64,000 bases of DNA from Scleromatobacter humisilvae (lineage in GTDB: Bacteria > Pseudomonadota > Gammaproteobacteria > Burkholderiales > Burkholderiaceae_C): the NCBI RefSeq assembly GCF_023231945.1, contig NZ_JAJLJH010000012.1, forward strand, positions 62,001 through 126,000. Reading direction: 5' to 3'. Both the position numbers and the translations under genes were made by a program. How positions within the stretch are numbered: position 1 is the stretch's first letter; every line of letters begins with the position of its first letter. Below the pieces are notes generated by a model that was given only the letters and a program-made list of their open reading frames with translations, ran no database searches and had not been told where the DNA came from. Positions 49,147 through 58,164 of the stretch are shown piece after piece.

Positions 49147-50430
49147 ATGCACAAGGCGACAAGAGCATTCCTGCTGGCCACGCTGGCGGCGTTGAGCGGC
49201 GCGGCCGCGATGGCCGCCACCGCGGTCGTCACCGCCGACCGCATGCTGGACGTGCTGGCCGGCAAGATGGTGGACAAGCCGGCGATCGTCGTCGTCGACG
49301 GCCGCATCAAGGCCGTCCTCACGCAAGGCGACGCCGCGATCCCGCAGGACGCGACCCGCATCGCGCTGCCCGGCCAGACGCTGCTGCCCGGCCTGATCGA
49401 CATGCACGTGCATCTCGACAACGATCCGCGCATCGACGGCTATCACAACCTCGACTACACCGACAGCTTCTGGGTCGCCATCGGCGTGGCCAACGCCAAG
49501 GCCATGCTCGAGGCCGGCTTCACCACGGTGCGCAACGTCGGCTCCGCCAACTACGCCGACGTCGGCATCAAGCAGGCCGTCGAGGGCGGCTACGTGCCCG
49601 GGCCGCGCATCGTGCCGGCCACCTGGCTGCTGGGCGCGACCGGCGGCCACTGCGACGAGACCGAGGGCCTGCCGCCGCACTTCGCCGCCGTGCCGCTGGA
49701 AAACATCGCCGACAGCCCCGACGGCTTTCGCGCCCTGGTGCGCAAGGTGCACAAGTACGGCGCCGAGGTGATCAAGATCTGCGCCACCGGCGGCGTGCTC
49801 TCGCGCCGAGACGTGGCGGGCGCGCAGCAGATGAGCTTCGAGGAGATCAAGGCGGTCGTCGACGAGGCGCACCGCCTCGGCCTGAAGGTGGCGGCGCACG
49901 CGCACGGCCTGTCGGGCATCAACGATTGCCTGCGCGCGGGCGTCGACACGATCGAGCACGCCAGCCTCGCCAACGAGGAGTCGTTCCAGCTCGCCAAGGA
50001 TCACGGCGCCTGGTTCTCGATGGACATCTACGACGACGACTACATCCTGGCCGAGGGCCCGAAGAACGGCATGTTCGAGGAGTCGCTCGCCAAGGAGCGC
50101 GCGATCGGCCTGAAGCAGCGCCAGACCTTCCGCGCCGCCTACAACGCCGGCGTCAAGATGATCTTCGGCACCGACAACGGCGGCGTCTTCCCGGCCGGCC
50201 AGAACGCGCTGCAGTTCGCCAAGATGGTGGAGTGGGGCATGCCGCCGCTGGAGGCGATCCGCGCGGCCACGCGCAACGCGGCGCAGGCGCTCGCGCGCGA
50301 GGGCGACGTCGGCGCGATCGCGGTCGGCCGCTATGGCGACTTCGTCGCGGTGGCGGGCGATCCGTTGAAGGACATCCGCCTGCTGGAGCATCCGGCGGCG
50401 GTGATCAAGGGTGGCGAGCGGGTGAAGTGA
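49147..50430 (+). CDS. Secreted amidohydrolase (binuclear metal, Xaa-dipeptidase-like), 427 aa
   Basis: Exported metal-dependent amidohydrolase. A signal peptide ends near residue 23 (AAMA). Metal ligands are visible in the usual order: His87 and His89 (LIDMHVHLD), Lys210 (EVIKICATGG, the carbamylated-Lys place), His251/His253 (VAAHAHG), His271 (TIEHAS) and Asp343 (IFGTDNGG). This matches the imidazolonepropionase-like/Xaa-Arg dipeptidase branch of family PF01979. The start ATG at 49147 follows AAGGAG. A hairpin covers the ribosome-binding site. Its last ~60 codons are the source of the tandem copies that follow to 51153. Confidence 0.88.
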   Translation: MHKATRAFLLATLAALSGAAAMAATAVVTADRMLDVLAGKMVDKPAIVVVDGRIKAVLTQGDAAIPQDATRIALPGQTLLPGLIDMHVHLDNDPRIDGYHNLDYTDSFWVAIGVANAKAMLEAGFTTVRNVGSANYADVGIKQAVEGGYVPGPRIVPATWLLGATGGHCDETEGLPPHFAAVPLENIADSPDGFRALVRKVHKYGAEVIKICATGGVLSRRDVAGAQQMSFEEIKAVVDEAHRLGLKVAAHAHGLSGINDCLRAGVDTIEHASLANEESFQLAKDHGAWFSMDIYDDDYILAEGPKNGMFEESLAKERAIGLKQRQTFRAAYNAGVKMIFGTDNGGVFPAGQNALQFAKMVEWGMPPLEAIRAATRNAAQALAREGDVGAIAVGRYGDFVAVAGDPLKDIRLLEHPAAVIKGGERVK

Positions 50431-50479
50431 GCGTGCGGCCGGAGGATTTCGGCGAGCGCCTCGTGCCGCGTCGCCGCTG
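50251..50479 (+). repeat. Tandem array, founder unit (229 bp, overlaps amidohydrolase 3' end)
   Basis: The unit from GAGGCGATCC through the amidohydrolase stop (50428-50430) and 49 bases beyond is the ancestral copy. Later units have 8 extra bases near the start and several shared substitutions. Confidence 0.88.
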
Positions 50480-50716
50480 AAGGCGATCCGCGCGGCCACG
50501 CGCAACGCCGTCAAGGCACCGAGGCGCCCGCGCGCGAGGGCGACGTCGGCGCGATCGCGGTCGGCCGCCATGGCGACTTCGTCGCGGTGGCGGGCGATCC
50601 GGCGAAGGACATCCGCCTGCTGGAGCATCCGGCGGCGGTGATCAAGGGGGGCGAGCGAGTGAAGTGAGCGTGCGGCCGGAGGATTTCGGCGAGCGCCTCG
50701 TGCCGCGTCGCCGCTG
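50480..50716 (+). repeat. 237-bp tandem repeat, unit 1
   Basis: Near-identical to the founder except for an 8-bp net insertion in the segment after CGCAAC, which breaks the reading frame. It still carries the C-terminal codons of the amidohydrolase and its TGA, plus the 3' flank. Together with units 2 and 3 it fills the gap between the amidohydrolase and the convergent DUF1444-like gene. Confidence 0.9.
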
Positions 50717-50953
50717 AAGGCGATCCGCGCGGCCACGCGCAACGCCGTCAAGGCACCGAGGCGCTCGCGCGCGAGAGCGACGTCGGCGCGATCGCGGTCG
50801 GCCGCCATGGCGACTTCGTCGCGGTGGCGGGCGATCCGTTGAAGGACATCCGCCTGCTGGAGCATCTGGCGGCGGTGATCAAGGGTGGCGAGCGGGTGAA
50901 GTGAGCGTGCGGCCGGAGGATTTCGGCGAGCGCCTCGTGCCGCGTCGCGGCTG
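50717..50953 (+). repeat. 237-bp tandem repeat, unit 2
   Basis: Exactly 237 bases after unit 1 (79 codons), over 95% identical by eye. It shares with units 1 and 3 the same 8-bp insertion and the TAT to CAT change, so the array grew from one already altered copy. Confidence 0.9.
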
Positions 50954-51153
50954 AAGGCGATCCGCGCGGCCACGCGCAACGCCGTCAAGGCACCGAGGCG
51001 CCCGCGCGCGAGGGCGACGTCGGCGCGATCGCGGTCGGCCGCCATGGCGACTTCGTCGCGGTGGCGGGCGATCCGTTGAAGGACATCCGCCTGCTGGAGG
51101 ATCCGGCGGCGGTGATCAAGGGTGGCGAGCGGGTGAAGCGAGCGTGCGGCCGG
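50954..51153 (+). repeat. 237-bp tandem repeat, unit 3 (truncated)
   Basis: Third copy, ending after GCGTGCGGCCGG where sequence diverges, 17 bases before the stop of the convergent gene. The stop codon position reads CGA (GAAGCGAGCG), unlike the TGA of the other units. Confidence 0.88.
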
Positions 51154-51169
51154 GAGCCGGCGCGGCCCG

Positions 51170-52390
51170 TCACAGGTCGATCGCCAGTTCCTTGAGGCGC
51201 GCGAACTGCGCCTCGTCGGGAAAGCGGCGCACGCGGAAGCGCTCGGGCGCGTGGTCGGTCGCCTCCATGAGGTCGCCGACGACCTCGGTGGCGTCCTGCC
51301 ACGCCACCAGCAACGGGCGCGCGGCGTCGTAGCCGCGGGCGTTGAAGATGATGAACTCGGTGCGCGGCAGCAGCGTATCGACCTGCTCGGCCCAGACCGA
51401 GAAGCTGAGGGTGCCCAGGTCGTCGCGGGCCATCATCTGGAACGACGCCACGAACAGGTCGAGCTCACGCCGCGCGTGCAGTGCGTCGAGCAGTTCCTTC
51501 TGGCTCTCGTTGACGGCGGCCGCGTTGCGCAGGTTCAGCTGGTGCCAGGCGTCGACGGCCACGAGCGGCGCGTGCGGCTGCCACTGCGTGTTGTCCAGGC
51601 GCAGCAGCTGGAACGACAGCCAGCGCTGGGTGTCGTCCAGGTGTTCGTGGATCATCCGGGCCATCAGCGCGATGCCGGCCTCGTTGCCGGCGCTGGTCAG
51701 CATCAGCGCGTTGCGGAACGGCACGGCCACGACCGGATCGCGCACGCCGACGCGGTGGATCAGGTCGGGCAGCAGCATGCGCGAGCTGTCGTACGAGTCG
51801 CCCCATTCGCCCGACCACACGCCCTCGCCGATCTGTTGCCAGCCGCCGTGTTCGGGCAGGCCGCGCAGGTTGTCCAGCGCGTCGTCCAGCGCCTGTTCGA
51901 ACGTCACTTGCCATTTCGGCAACTCGCGTTCGTTGACATAGGCCATCGAGGCGGGCAGGTCGCAGACGAGCGCGATGACGAGTTCGCCCGCGAGCGGCTT
52001 GGTGGCCGGCAGGAAGCGCTTCGACGGATCCTCCACCGCCGCCAGAGTGGACAGCGCGACGATGCCCATGTCGTCGCGCCGCCGCACGACCGGCATCAGG
52101 CGCGGGCGCGCGTCGGCGTAGGTGGACGGAATCGCGCTGTCGGGCGCCAGCATGCCGTCCAGGAAGCGCTTGAGCACCAGCGGGCGCGCGGCGCGCCGGC
52201 TGCGGCGCAGGTCCTGCAGCAGGTTGCCGAGATACAGCTTCATCTCGCCGCCGTGCAGGCGAAACGTCATTTCGCGCAGCGCCGGGTCGACCCGCAATTC
52301 CTCCGCCCCCAGCTCGTTCAGCTCGCGCGTGACGTCGCGCGCAAGCGTATCCAGCGTCGGCGCTCCAAGCAGCCTGTCCAGGAACTCCAT
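51170..52390 (-). CDS. DUF1444 (YtpQ)-like protein, 406 aa
   Basis: Cytoplasmic protein of unknown function. The second half contains a pattern like DUF1444 proteins: PLAGELVIALVCDLPASMAYVNERELPKW followed by ALDDALDNLR, then HRVGVRDPVVAVPFRNALMLTSAGNEAGI. No signal peptide or membrane helix. The start ATG at 52390 has GGGAGG upstream. It lies 87 bases after recD on the same strand and may be the last gene of the rec operon or separate. The DUF assignment is from pattern memory and is moderate. Confidence 0.6.
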   Translation of the reverse strand: MEFLDRLLGAPTLDTLARDVTRELNELGAEELRVDPALREMTFRLHGGEMKLYLGNLLQDLRRSRRAARPLVLKRFLDGMLAPDSAIPSTYADARPRLMPVVRRRDDMGIVALSTLAAVEDPSKRFLPATKPLAGELVIALVCDLPASMAYVNERELPKWQVTFEQALDDALDNLRGLPEHGGWQQIGEGVWSGEWGDSYDSSRMLLPDLIHRVGVRDPVVAVPFRNALMLTSAGNEAGIALMARMIHEHLDDTQRWLSFQLLRLDNTQWQPHAPLVAVDAWHQLNLRNAAAVNESQKELLDALHARRELDLFVASFQMMARDDLGTLSFSVWAEQVDTLLPRTEFIIFNARGYDAARPLLVAWQDATEVVGDLMEATDHAPERFRVRRFPDEAQFARLKELAIDL

Positions 52391-52477
52391 CGTTGACCCT
52401 CCCCGATGTGTCTGGGCGATTCTCCACGAGACCCCTCGTTCTGCGCCAGCGGAAAAGGCGTTTGCCGCGGCTGCGTT

Positions 52478-54418
52478 CTAGGGCTCGCGCGCCGGCTGCG
52501 TCATGGCGCTCGCCGCCTCGGCCAGCCGCGCCAGCAGGCCGGAATGGCGCGTCGTGGCGGTGGCGATGGCCTGTTCCAGCACCGCCGCATCGGACGCCAG
52601 CGTCACGCGCCGGCGCGCGCGCGTGATGGCCGTGTACAGCAGTTCCCGCGTGAGCACGCGGCTGCGCTGCTCGGGCAGCATCACCAGCACGCCGTCGAAC
52701 TCGGAGCCTTGCGACTTGTGGACGGTCATCGCGAACGCCGTCTCGTGGCGTGGCAGCCGCACCGGCGCGATGGCGCGGAAGCCGCCCGGGGCCGTGGCGT
52801 CGGGGAAATGCACCAGCAGCTCGCCGCTGGCGTCCGGCAGCGCGATGCCGATGTCGCCGTTGAACAGCCGCAGCACGTAGTCGTTGTTGGACACCAGCAC
52901 CGGCCGGCCGGCGAACCAGGGCGACGCGCCGGCGCCTTCGGGCAGCCCGGGCAGGTCCAGCGCGGCGCGGAAGCGGCGCGTCATCTGGGCGTTGAGCGCC
53001 GTCACGCCGCGCGGGCCGTCGCGCAGCGCGCACAGCACGCGGAAGCGGCCGAAGGCCTCGGTGATCGCACCCACTTGCGACGCGTCGGCCGCGACGGCCT
53101 CCCGGTAGGCCGCGTAGCCGGCGTCCATCTGCTGCAGCGCGGCCTCGAGGCTGGCGTGTGGCGCGGTGTCCAGCCAGGTGGCGTCGGGGTCGGCGCCGCC
53201 CCGCAACCAGGCCAGCGCCTCGCGGGCGCGGCCGGTGTTGACGTCGGCCGCCAGCCGGCCGATTCCGGAATCGGCCGCGAAGCGGTAGGTCTGCGTGAAC
53301 CAGACGGCGCAGTCCTGCAGCGCGCTGCGCCTGGCCGGCACCGGCGGCACGATGGCGTCCGCCGGCGTGCCCGTCATCGCCGCCAGGTCGTGCACGCAGG
53401 CGGGCGTGAGCGTCGGGTCGAGGCTCAGCTCGGCGAACACGGCACCCGATTCGACGGCGGCCAATTGATCCTTGTCGCCCAGCAGGATGATGCGCGCCGC
53501 CGGCGGCACGGCCTCCAGCAGATGCGTGGCGAGGGACAGGTCCAGCATCGAGGCCTCGTCGACCACCAGCGCGTCGACGGCCAGCGGATTCGAGGCGTCG
53601 TGCGCGAAGCCCGCGGGCGTGACGCCCAGCAGCCGGTGCACGGTCGCCGATGCCGCCGGCATCCGCTCGCGCAGCGCCTCCGGCAGGTGTTGTGCACGCT
53701 GGCGGATCGCGTCGGTCATCCGCGCCGCGGCCTTGCCCGTGGGGGCGGCCAGCGCGATGCGGCAGTCGGGGTCGAGCGCGAGCAGGCAGGCCAGCAGGTT
53801 GACGACGGTCGTCGTCTTGCCGGTGCCGGGGCCACCGCTGATGACGGTCAGGCGTCCGCGCAACGCGAGCGCCGCGGCGAGCTGCTGCCAGTCGGCGGCG
53901 CCCCCGAGTCGCGCGGCATTGGCGGCGAACAGCGATGTCAGCCGCTCGCGGACCTCGGTCGAGGCGACGGCCTCGCGCGTGCCCGCGTGACGCGCCTGCG
54001 TGAGGCGCCGCGCGAGACGGCGCTCGTAGTCGAAGTAGCGGTGCAGGTAGAGGCGATCGTCGGCATCGAGGATCAGCGGCAGGGCGCCGGGCGCCGCGGG
54101 TGTGCCGACGATGCCCGACGCCTGCAGCGCGGCGCGCCAGCCGGCGACGTCGGACGGGAGCGTCGTCGCGTCGTCGCGTTCTGCCGCCAGCGACGCCAGC
54201 ATCAGGCAGACGTGGCCCGCGCTGACGGCCAGGCTCAGCGCCTCGGCCGCGCGCGCCGTGGCGGCGACGGCATTCGCGTCTGCGCCCGCGGACGCCGCCC
54301 AGCGCGCGGCGTGGCGGGCGAATCCCTTGGCGAGCAGTTGGTCGGTGGGATCGGCCGCGGCAAGGCTCGTGTCCTGCGATGCGCGGCTGCTGCCCCGGGT
54401 GTGTGCGGGCGAGCTCAT
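52478..54418 (-). CDS. recD: Exodeoxyribonuclease V alpha subunit RecD, 646 aa
   Basis: 5'-3' helicase subunit of RecBCD, the double-strand-break repair and foreign-DNA degradation enzyme. Walker A is ISGGPGTGKTTTV (~193-205), Walker B is LVVDEASMLDLSL, followed by ILLGDKDQLAAVESG, the FTQTYRF motif, and the C-terminal helicase motifs FAMTVHKSQGSEFDGVLV and ELLYTAITRARRRV. Slightly longer than E. coli RecD (about 608 residues). The start ATG overlaps the recB stop (ATGA). Confidence 0.96.
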   Translation of the reverse strand: MSSPAHTRGSSRASQDTSLAAADPTDQLLAKGFARHAARWAASAGADANAVAATARAAEALSLAVSAGHVCLMLASLAAERDDATTLPSDVAGWRAALQASGIVGTPAAPGALPLILDADDRLYLHRYFDYERRLARRLTQARHAGTREAVASTEVRERLTSLFAANAARLGGAADWQQLAAALALRGRLTVISGGPGTGKTTTVVNLLACLLALDPDCRIALAAPTGKAAARMTDAIRQRAQHLPEALRERMPAASATVHRLLGVTPAGFAHDASNPLAVDALVVDEASMLDLSLATHLLEAVPPAARIILLGDKDQLAAVESGAVFAELSLDPTLTPACVHDLAAMTGTPADAIVPPVPARRSALQDCAVWFTQTYRFAADSGIGRLAADVNTGRAREALAWLRGGADPDATWLDTAPHASLEAALQQMDAGYAAYREAVAADASQVGAITEAFGRFRVLCALRDGPRGVTALNAQMTRRFRAALDLPGLPEGAGASPWFAGRPVLVSNNDYVLRLFNGDIGIALPDASGELLVHFPDATAPGGFRAIAPVRLPRHETAFAMTVHKSQGSEFDGVLVMLPEQRSRVLTRELLYTAITRARRRVTLASDAAVLEQAIATATTRHSGLLARLAEAASAMTQPAREP

Positions 54419-57400
54419 GTCGCGGCCTCGGTCTCGTCGAACAGCGCGGACAGGCGTGCGATCAGCGCCGCCGCCGGCCGCTGGAAGAACACGCCGGTGG
54501 GCGCGCCCGCAGCGTCCCGCCAGTCGGGGCGCACGCCGCGCACGAACAGGTAGGCCGCACCGCCCAGATGGCGCTGCGGGTCGTAGCCGGCCAGGCGGTG
54601 GCGCAGGTAGCGATCGAGCGCCACCAGGTACAGCAGGGCCTGCAGGTGGTAGCCCTGGTCGCGCATGGCGGCCGCCATCGCGTCCTGGCCGTAGTGCGCG
54701 GGGGTGTCGCCGAGGTGGTTGGACTTCCAGTCGAGGATGAACCAGCGGCCATCGTGCTCGAAGACGAGATCAATGAAGCCCTTGAGGAAGCCCCTCAGCG
54801 TGGCGAACGACAGGCGCGGCATCGGCACGCCGTGGGCGGCGAGGGTGTCGTTGAGCGTGTTCGCGTCGAGGCGATGCGAGGGCAGGTGGAACTCGAGTTC
54901 GACCAGCCGGCGCGTGTTCGGCAGCTCGGAAAGGCGCAACGGCCGCGGCGTGCCCAGCGGCAGCGGGGTGTCCAGCGTGCCTTCGAGCATGCGCTGCAGC
55001 ATGCGCGCGCGCAGCCGCTGGCCCTCGGCACCGGGCGTGTCGGGCACGCCCATCGTGCGCAACAGCTGCAACGATTGCGTGATCGCGTGCGGCCAGGTTT
55101 CACGGTCGGTGAACGTGATGCTTTCGAACGCCTGGTGGATCGCCTCGCCGGCCGCGGGCCCGCGTGGGAAGTGCAGCGGGTCGTCCTCGCTCGGGCGGAA
55201 GGCCGGGGCGACGTCGCCGGCCGGCGCGACGGGTGACTCGACCACCCGAAGGTCGTGGTCGACGCCCGAGCGATCGTGCGCGGCGCCGTGGGCGATGGCG
55301 CTGAAACTGCCGATGCGCCAGCCGCCGGAAAGCGTCCGTGGCGCGGGCAGCGCGGCCAGCGTGTCGGGCGCGGGGCGGGGCGTCTGCAGCGTCACGAGCT
55401 CGCCGCGCGGCAGCGGCGCGACGCCGATGGCGCCATCGGACCGCTGCGCCAACGCAGCCCAGGCCGCCGCGATCGATTCCGCGCCGTTCTTGTGCTCGAA
55501 CCATTGCTCCGGCGTCAGGTCGGCGCCGGCGACCAGCCAGTTCAGCAGGCTGCGCGTGCTGCCGGTGGCACTCGGATAGCGGCCCGCCGTGCGGTAGCAG
55601 CCGGCGACGATCACGCAGCGATGCACCGCGCGCGTCAAGGCCACGTAGACCAGCCGCAGCGTCTCGGCTGACTCCTCCAGCTTCAGCCGCAGCCGGATCT
55701 CCTTTTGCCGCTCCTCGTCGCGGAACGCGTGGCCGTAGTCGATGACCGTCTGGCCGTCGTCGTCGTGATACGCAAGGCCGGTGAGGCCGTCGCCCCGACC
55801 GCCGCGCGACGCGCTCCACAGGAACGGGCAGAAAACGATCGGGTACTCGAGGCCCTTGGACTTGTGGATGGTGACGATCTGCACCAGGTTCTGGTCGGAC
55901 TCCAGCCGCAGCTGCGTCGCGTCGTCGGCGTCGGGCCAGACGCGCTGCGATTGCAGCCAGCGCAGCAAGGTGTCCGGCGCGGCATGGCGTTCGCCGGCCT
56001 CGTGCAGGCACTCGATCAGGTGCAGCAGGTTGGTCAGCCGGCGTTCGCCGTCCGGACGAGCCAGCAGACGCGCCGCCACCTGTTCGGCGGCCAGCCATTG
56101 GCGCAACATGAAGCCGACCCCGCGCTGCAGCCAGAGCTCGCGCCAGCCGGCGAAGCGCTGCACCGCGGCCAGCAGCGCGGACTCGTCGCCGGACAGGTCG
56201 GCGATGGCCGCGGCGTCGCAGCCCATCAGCTCGGTCGACAGCGCCGCCTTCAGCGTGCGCTCGCGCGCCGGCTCGAGGATGGCCGTCAGCACGCGATCGA
56301 GTTCCTCGGCGTCGCTGCTGCGAAACACGCTGGCCTGCGACAGCTCCACGCTGCCGACGGCGCGCGCCGTCAGCGCCTGGCGGATCTGCGTACCCTGCGC
56401 GTTGCTGCGCACCAGGACGGCGATGTCGCCTGCCGCCAACGGGCGCTCGTTGGGTGCGTGGCCCAGCGTGACCTCGCCCCGCTGCGCGGCCGCCAGCAGG
56501 CGCGCGATCTCGTCGGCGGTGGTGGCGACGACGGCCGTCGTCGCGTCGCGCTGGAAGATCGGCTCGCCGTCGTCGGCCGGGGGCAGCGTCCAGACCTGCA
56601 GCGGCGCGCGCGGCGCGCTGGTGTCGACCAGCGGCTGGCGCGGCTTCTGGCCGAAGCGCACCGCCTGGTAGGCCAGGGCGTCCATCATGAAGGCGCGCGG
56701 ATTGGCCGCGAACAACTGGTTGAGCGCGTGGATCAGGGCCTCGGACGAGCGCTGGTTGTCGGCCAGCGAGTAGCGCACCACCGCGTGCGTGCCGGCCTCG
56801 ATGTAGGTGTGCAGGTCGGCATTGCGGAAGCTGTAGATCGCCTGCTTCGGATCACCGACGAAGAACAGCGGCGCCGGCGACAGCGTGTCGTCGGTCGGCG
56901 TCGTGTAGATGGTGCGGAAGATGGCGAACTGCAGCGGATCGGTGTCCTGGAACTCGTCGATCAGCGCGGCCGGGAAGCGCTTCTTCAGCTCGCCGGGCAG
57001 CCACGGCGAATCGCCGCGCGTGAGGCGGTCGTGCAGGTTGAACAGCATGTCGTCGAAGGCGATGACGCGCTGGCGCCGCTTGGCCTCGCGTTGCGCGCGC
57101 GTGCCCTCGTCCAGCAAGGCCTTGAGCAGCGCGAGGCGGCCATAGGCCAGCGCCTGCGTGGCCCGGGCGCGAAGATCGAGCAGGCGTTGCGCGACGTCGA
57201 AGAACTCGTGCTGCGGCGTCACCTGCTTCTTCTTCGTGGCGGCGGCGAGCCTGGACGCGCCCAGCAGTTCGAGCTTGGGCGCGTCCACGTCCAGCGCGGC
57301 CAGGCCATCGTCGCGGCGCAGCAGGTCGTCCCAGCTGGCGAGCGCGGTGCGCACGCTGTCTTCCTTGTAGCTGACGGCGCTCAGCGCGCCCATCGAGCGT

Positions 57401-58164
57401 TGCAGCAGGTCGTCGATCTCGGCGCGCCGTTCGTGCCAGAGGCGGAAGGCGACGGCGTGCGTGGCGGCCAGGTCGTCGGCCGGGATGGCGCGCGCGGCGT
57501 CGAGGTCGTCGGGCCAGGCGGCGCGCGCGAGCGGCTTGGCGAGGTGGCGCTTGAGGAGCGCGGCGAAGCCTTCGGGCGAATCCTTGCTGGCCACGAGATG
57601 GCCGGCCAGGCCCGCGTCGAGGTCGTCGGCGGCGACGCGGCGACGCCAGAAGTCGTTGGCGGCCTCGGCCACCCAGTCGGCGTCGTCGCGCACGAGTTCC
57701 ATCGCGAGCGGCATCTGCGCGGTGAACGGCGTGTCGGCCAGCGCGCGCTGGCAGAAGCCGTGGATCGTGAAGATGGACGCCTCGTCGAAGGTGGCCAGCG
57801 CGAGGTCCAGGCGCGCGAGCATGTCGTCGGTCTGCAGGCCGTGGCGCTCGCGCGCGGCGCGCACGAGTCGTTCGACGAAATCGTCGCCGCCGGCGATGGC
57901 CTCGCCGGCCTGTTCGGCGCGCAGCCAGGCCAGCGTGTCGACGATGCGCAGCCGGATGCGCTCGCGCAGTTCCGCCGTGGCCGCGTTGGTGAAGGTGACC
58001 ACCAGGATGCGCTGCACCTCCAGCCGGCTTTCCAGCAGCAGGCGCAGGTAGAGGCCGCAGATGTTCCAGGTCTTGCCGGTGCCGGCCGAGGCCTCGATCT
58101 GGCGGATGCCTTCGAGCGGGCAGTCGAAGACGTCCAGCGGCTGGAAATCGGGCGTCGCCGTCAT
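54415..58164 (-). CDS. recB: Exodeoxyribonuclease V beta subunit RecB, 1249 aa
   Basis: 3'-5' helicase and nuclease subunit of RecBCD. Walker A is IEASAGTGKTWNI (residues ~23-35), with VVTFTNAATAELRERIR, ALIDEFQDTDPLQFAIF, FVGDPKQAIYSFRNAD and VTIHKSKGLEYPIVFCPFLW in order; the C-terminal nuclease has the catalytic ILDWKSNHLG near residue 1143 (the DxK motif). All helicase motifs and the nuclease are intact. The start ATG overlaps the recC stop and the stop overlaps the recD start. The gene order recC-recB-recD lacks the ptrA gene found between recC and recB in E. coli. Confidence 0.96.
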   Translation of the reverse strand: MTATPDFQPLDVFDCPLEGIRQIEASAGTGKTWNICGLYLRLLLESRLEVQRILVVTFTNAATAELRERIRLRIVDTLAWLRAEQAGEAIAGGDDFVERLVRAARERHGLQTDDMLARLDLALATFDEASIFTIHGFCQRALADTPFTAQMPLAMELVRDDADWVAEAANDFWRRRVAADDLDAGLAGHLVASKDSPEGFAALLKRHLAKPLARAAWPDDLDAARAIPADDLAATHAVAFRLWHERRAEIDDLLQRSMGALSAVSYKEDSVRTALASWDDLLRRDDGLAALDVDAPKLELLGASRLAAATKKKQVTPQHEFFDVAQRLLDLRARATQALAYGRLALLKALLDEGTRAQREAKRRQRVIAFDDMLFNLHDRLTRGDSPWLPGELKKRFPAALIDEFQDTDPLQFAIFRTIYTTPTDDTLSPAPLFFVGDPKQAIYSFRNADLHTYIEAGTHAVVRYSLADNQRSSEALIHALNQLFAANPRAFMMDALAYQAVRFGQKPRQPLVDTSAPRAPLQVWTLPPADDGEPIFQRDATTAVVATTADEIARLLAAAQRGEVTLGHAPNERPLAAGDIAVLVRSNAQGTQIRQALTARAVGSVELSQASVFRSSDAEELDRVLTAILEPARERTLKAALSTELMGCDAAAIADLSGDESALLAAVQRFAGWRELWLQRGVGFMLRQWLAAEQVAARLLARPDGERRLTNLLHLIECLHEAGERHAAPDTLLRWLQSQRVWPDADDATQLRLESDQNLVQIVTIHKSKGLEYPIVFCPFLWSASRGGRGDGLTGLAYHDDDGQTVIDYGHAFRDEERQKEIRLRLKLEESAETLRLVYVALTRAVHRCVIVAGCYRTAGRYPSATGSTRSLLNWLVAGADLTPEQWFEHKNGAESIAAAWAALAQRSDGAIGVAPLPRGELVTLQTPRPAPDTLAALPAPRTLSGGWRIGSFSAIAHGAAHDRSGVDHDLRVVESPVAPAGDVAPAFRPSEDDPLHFPRGPAAGEAIHQAFESITFTDRETWPHAITQSLQLLRTMGVPDTPGAEGQRLRARMLQRMLEGTLDTPLPLGTPRPLRLSELPNTRRLVELEFHLPSHRLDANTLNDTLAAHGVPMPRLSFATLRGFLKGFIDLVFEHDGRWFILDWKSNHLGDTPAHYGQDAMAAAMRDQGYHLQALLYLVALDRYLRHRLAGYDPQRHLGGAAYLFVRGVRPDWRDAAGAPTGVFFQRPAAALIARLSALFDETEAAT

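Noticed and set aside
47251-51045. A 1264-residue minus-strand open frame with repeating 79-residue units over the tandem array and the receptor gene
   Set aside because: The repeat period (237) is a multiple of three, so one frame stays open by construction; it is antisense to well-supported genes and has no ribosome-binding site or known domain.
50480-51153. Treating the tandem array as CRISPR or as an insertion sequence
   Set aside because: Units are contiguous without spacers, have no terminal inverted repeats or transposase, and clearly derive from the adjacent gene's 3' end.
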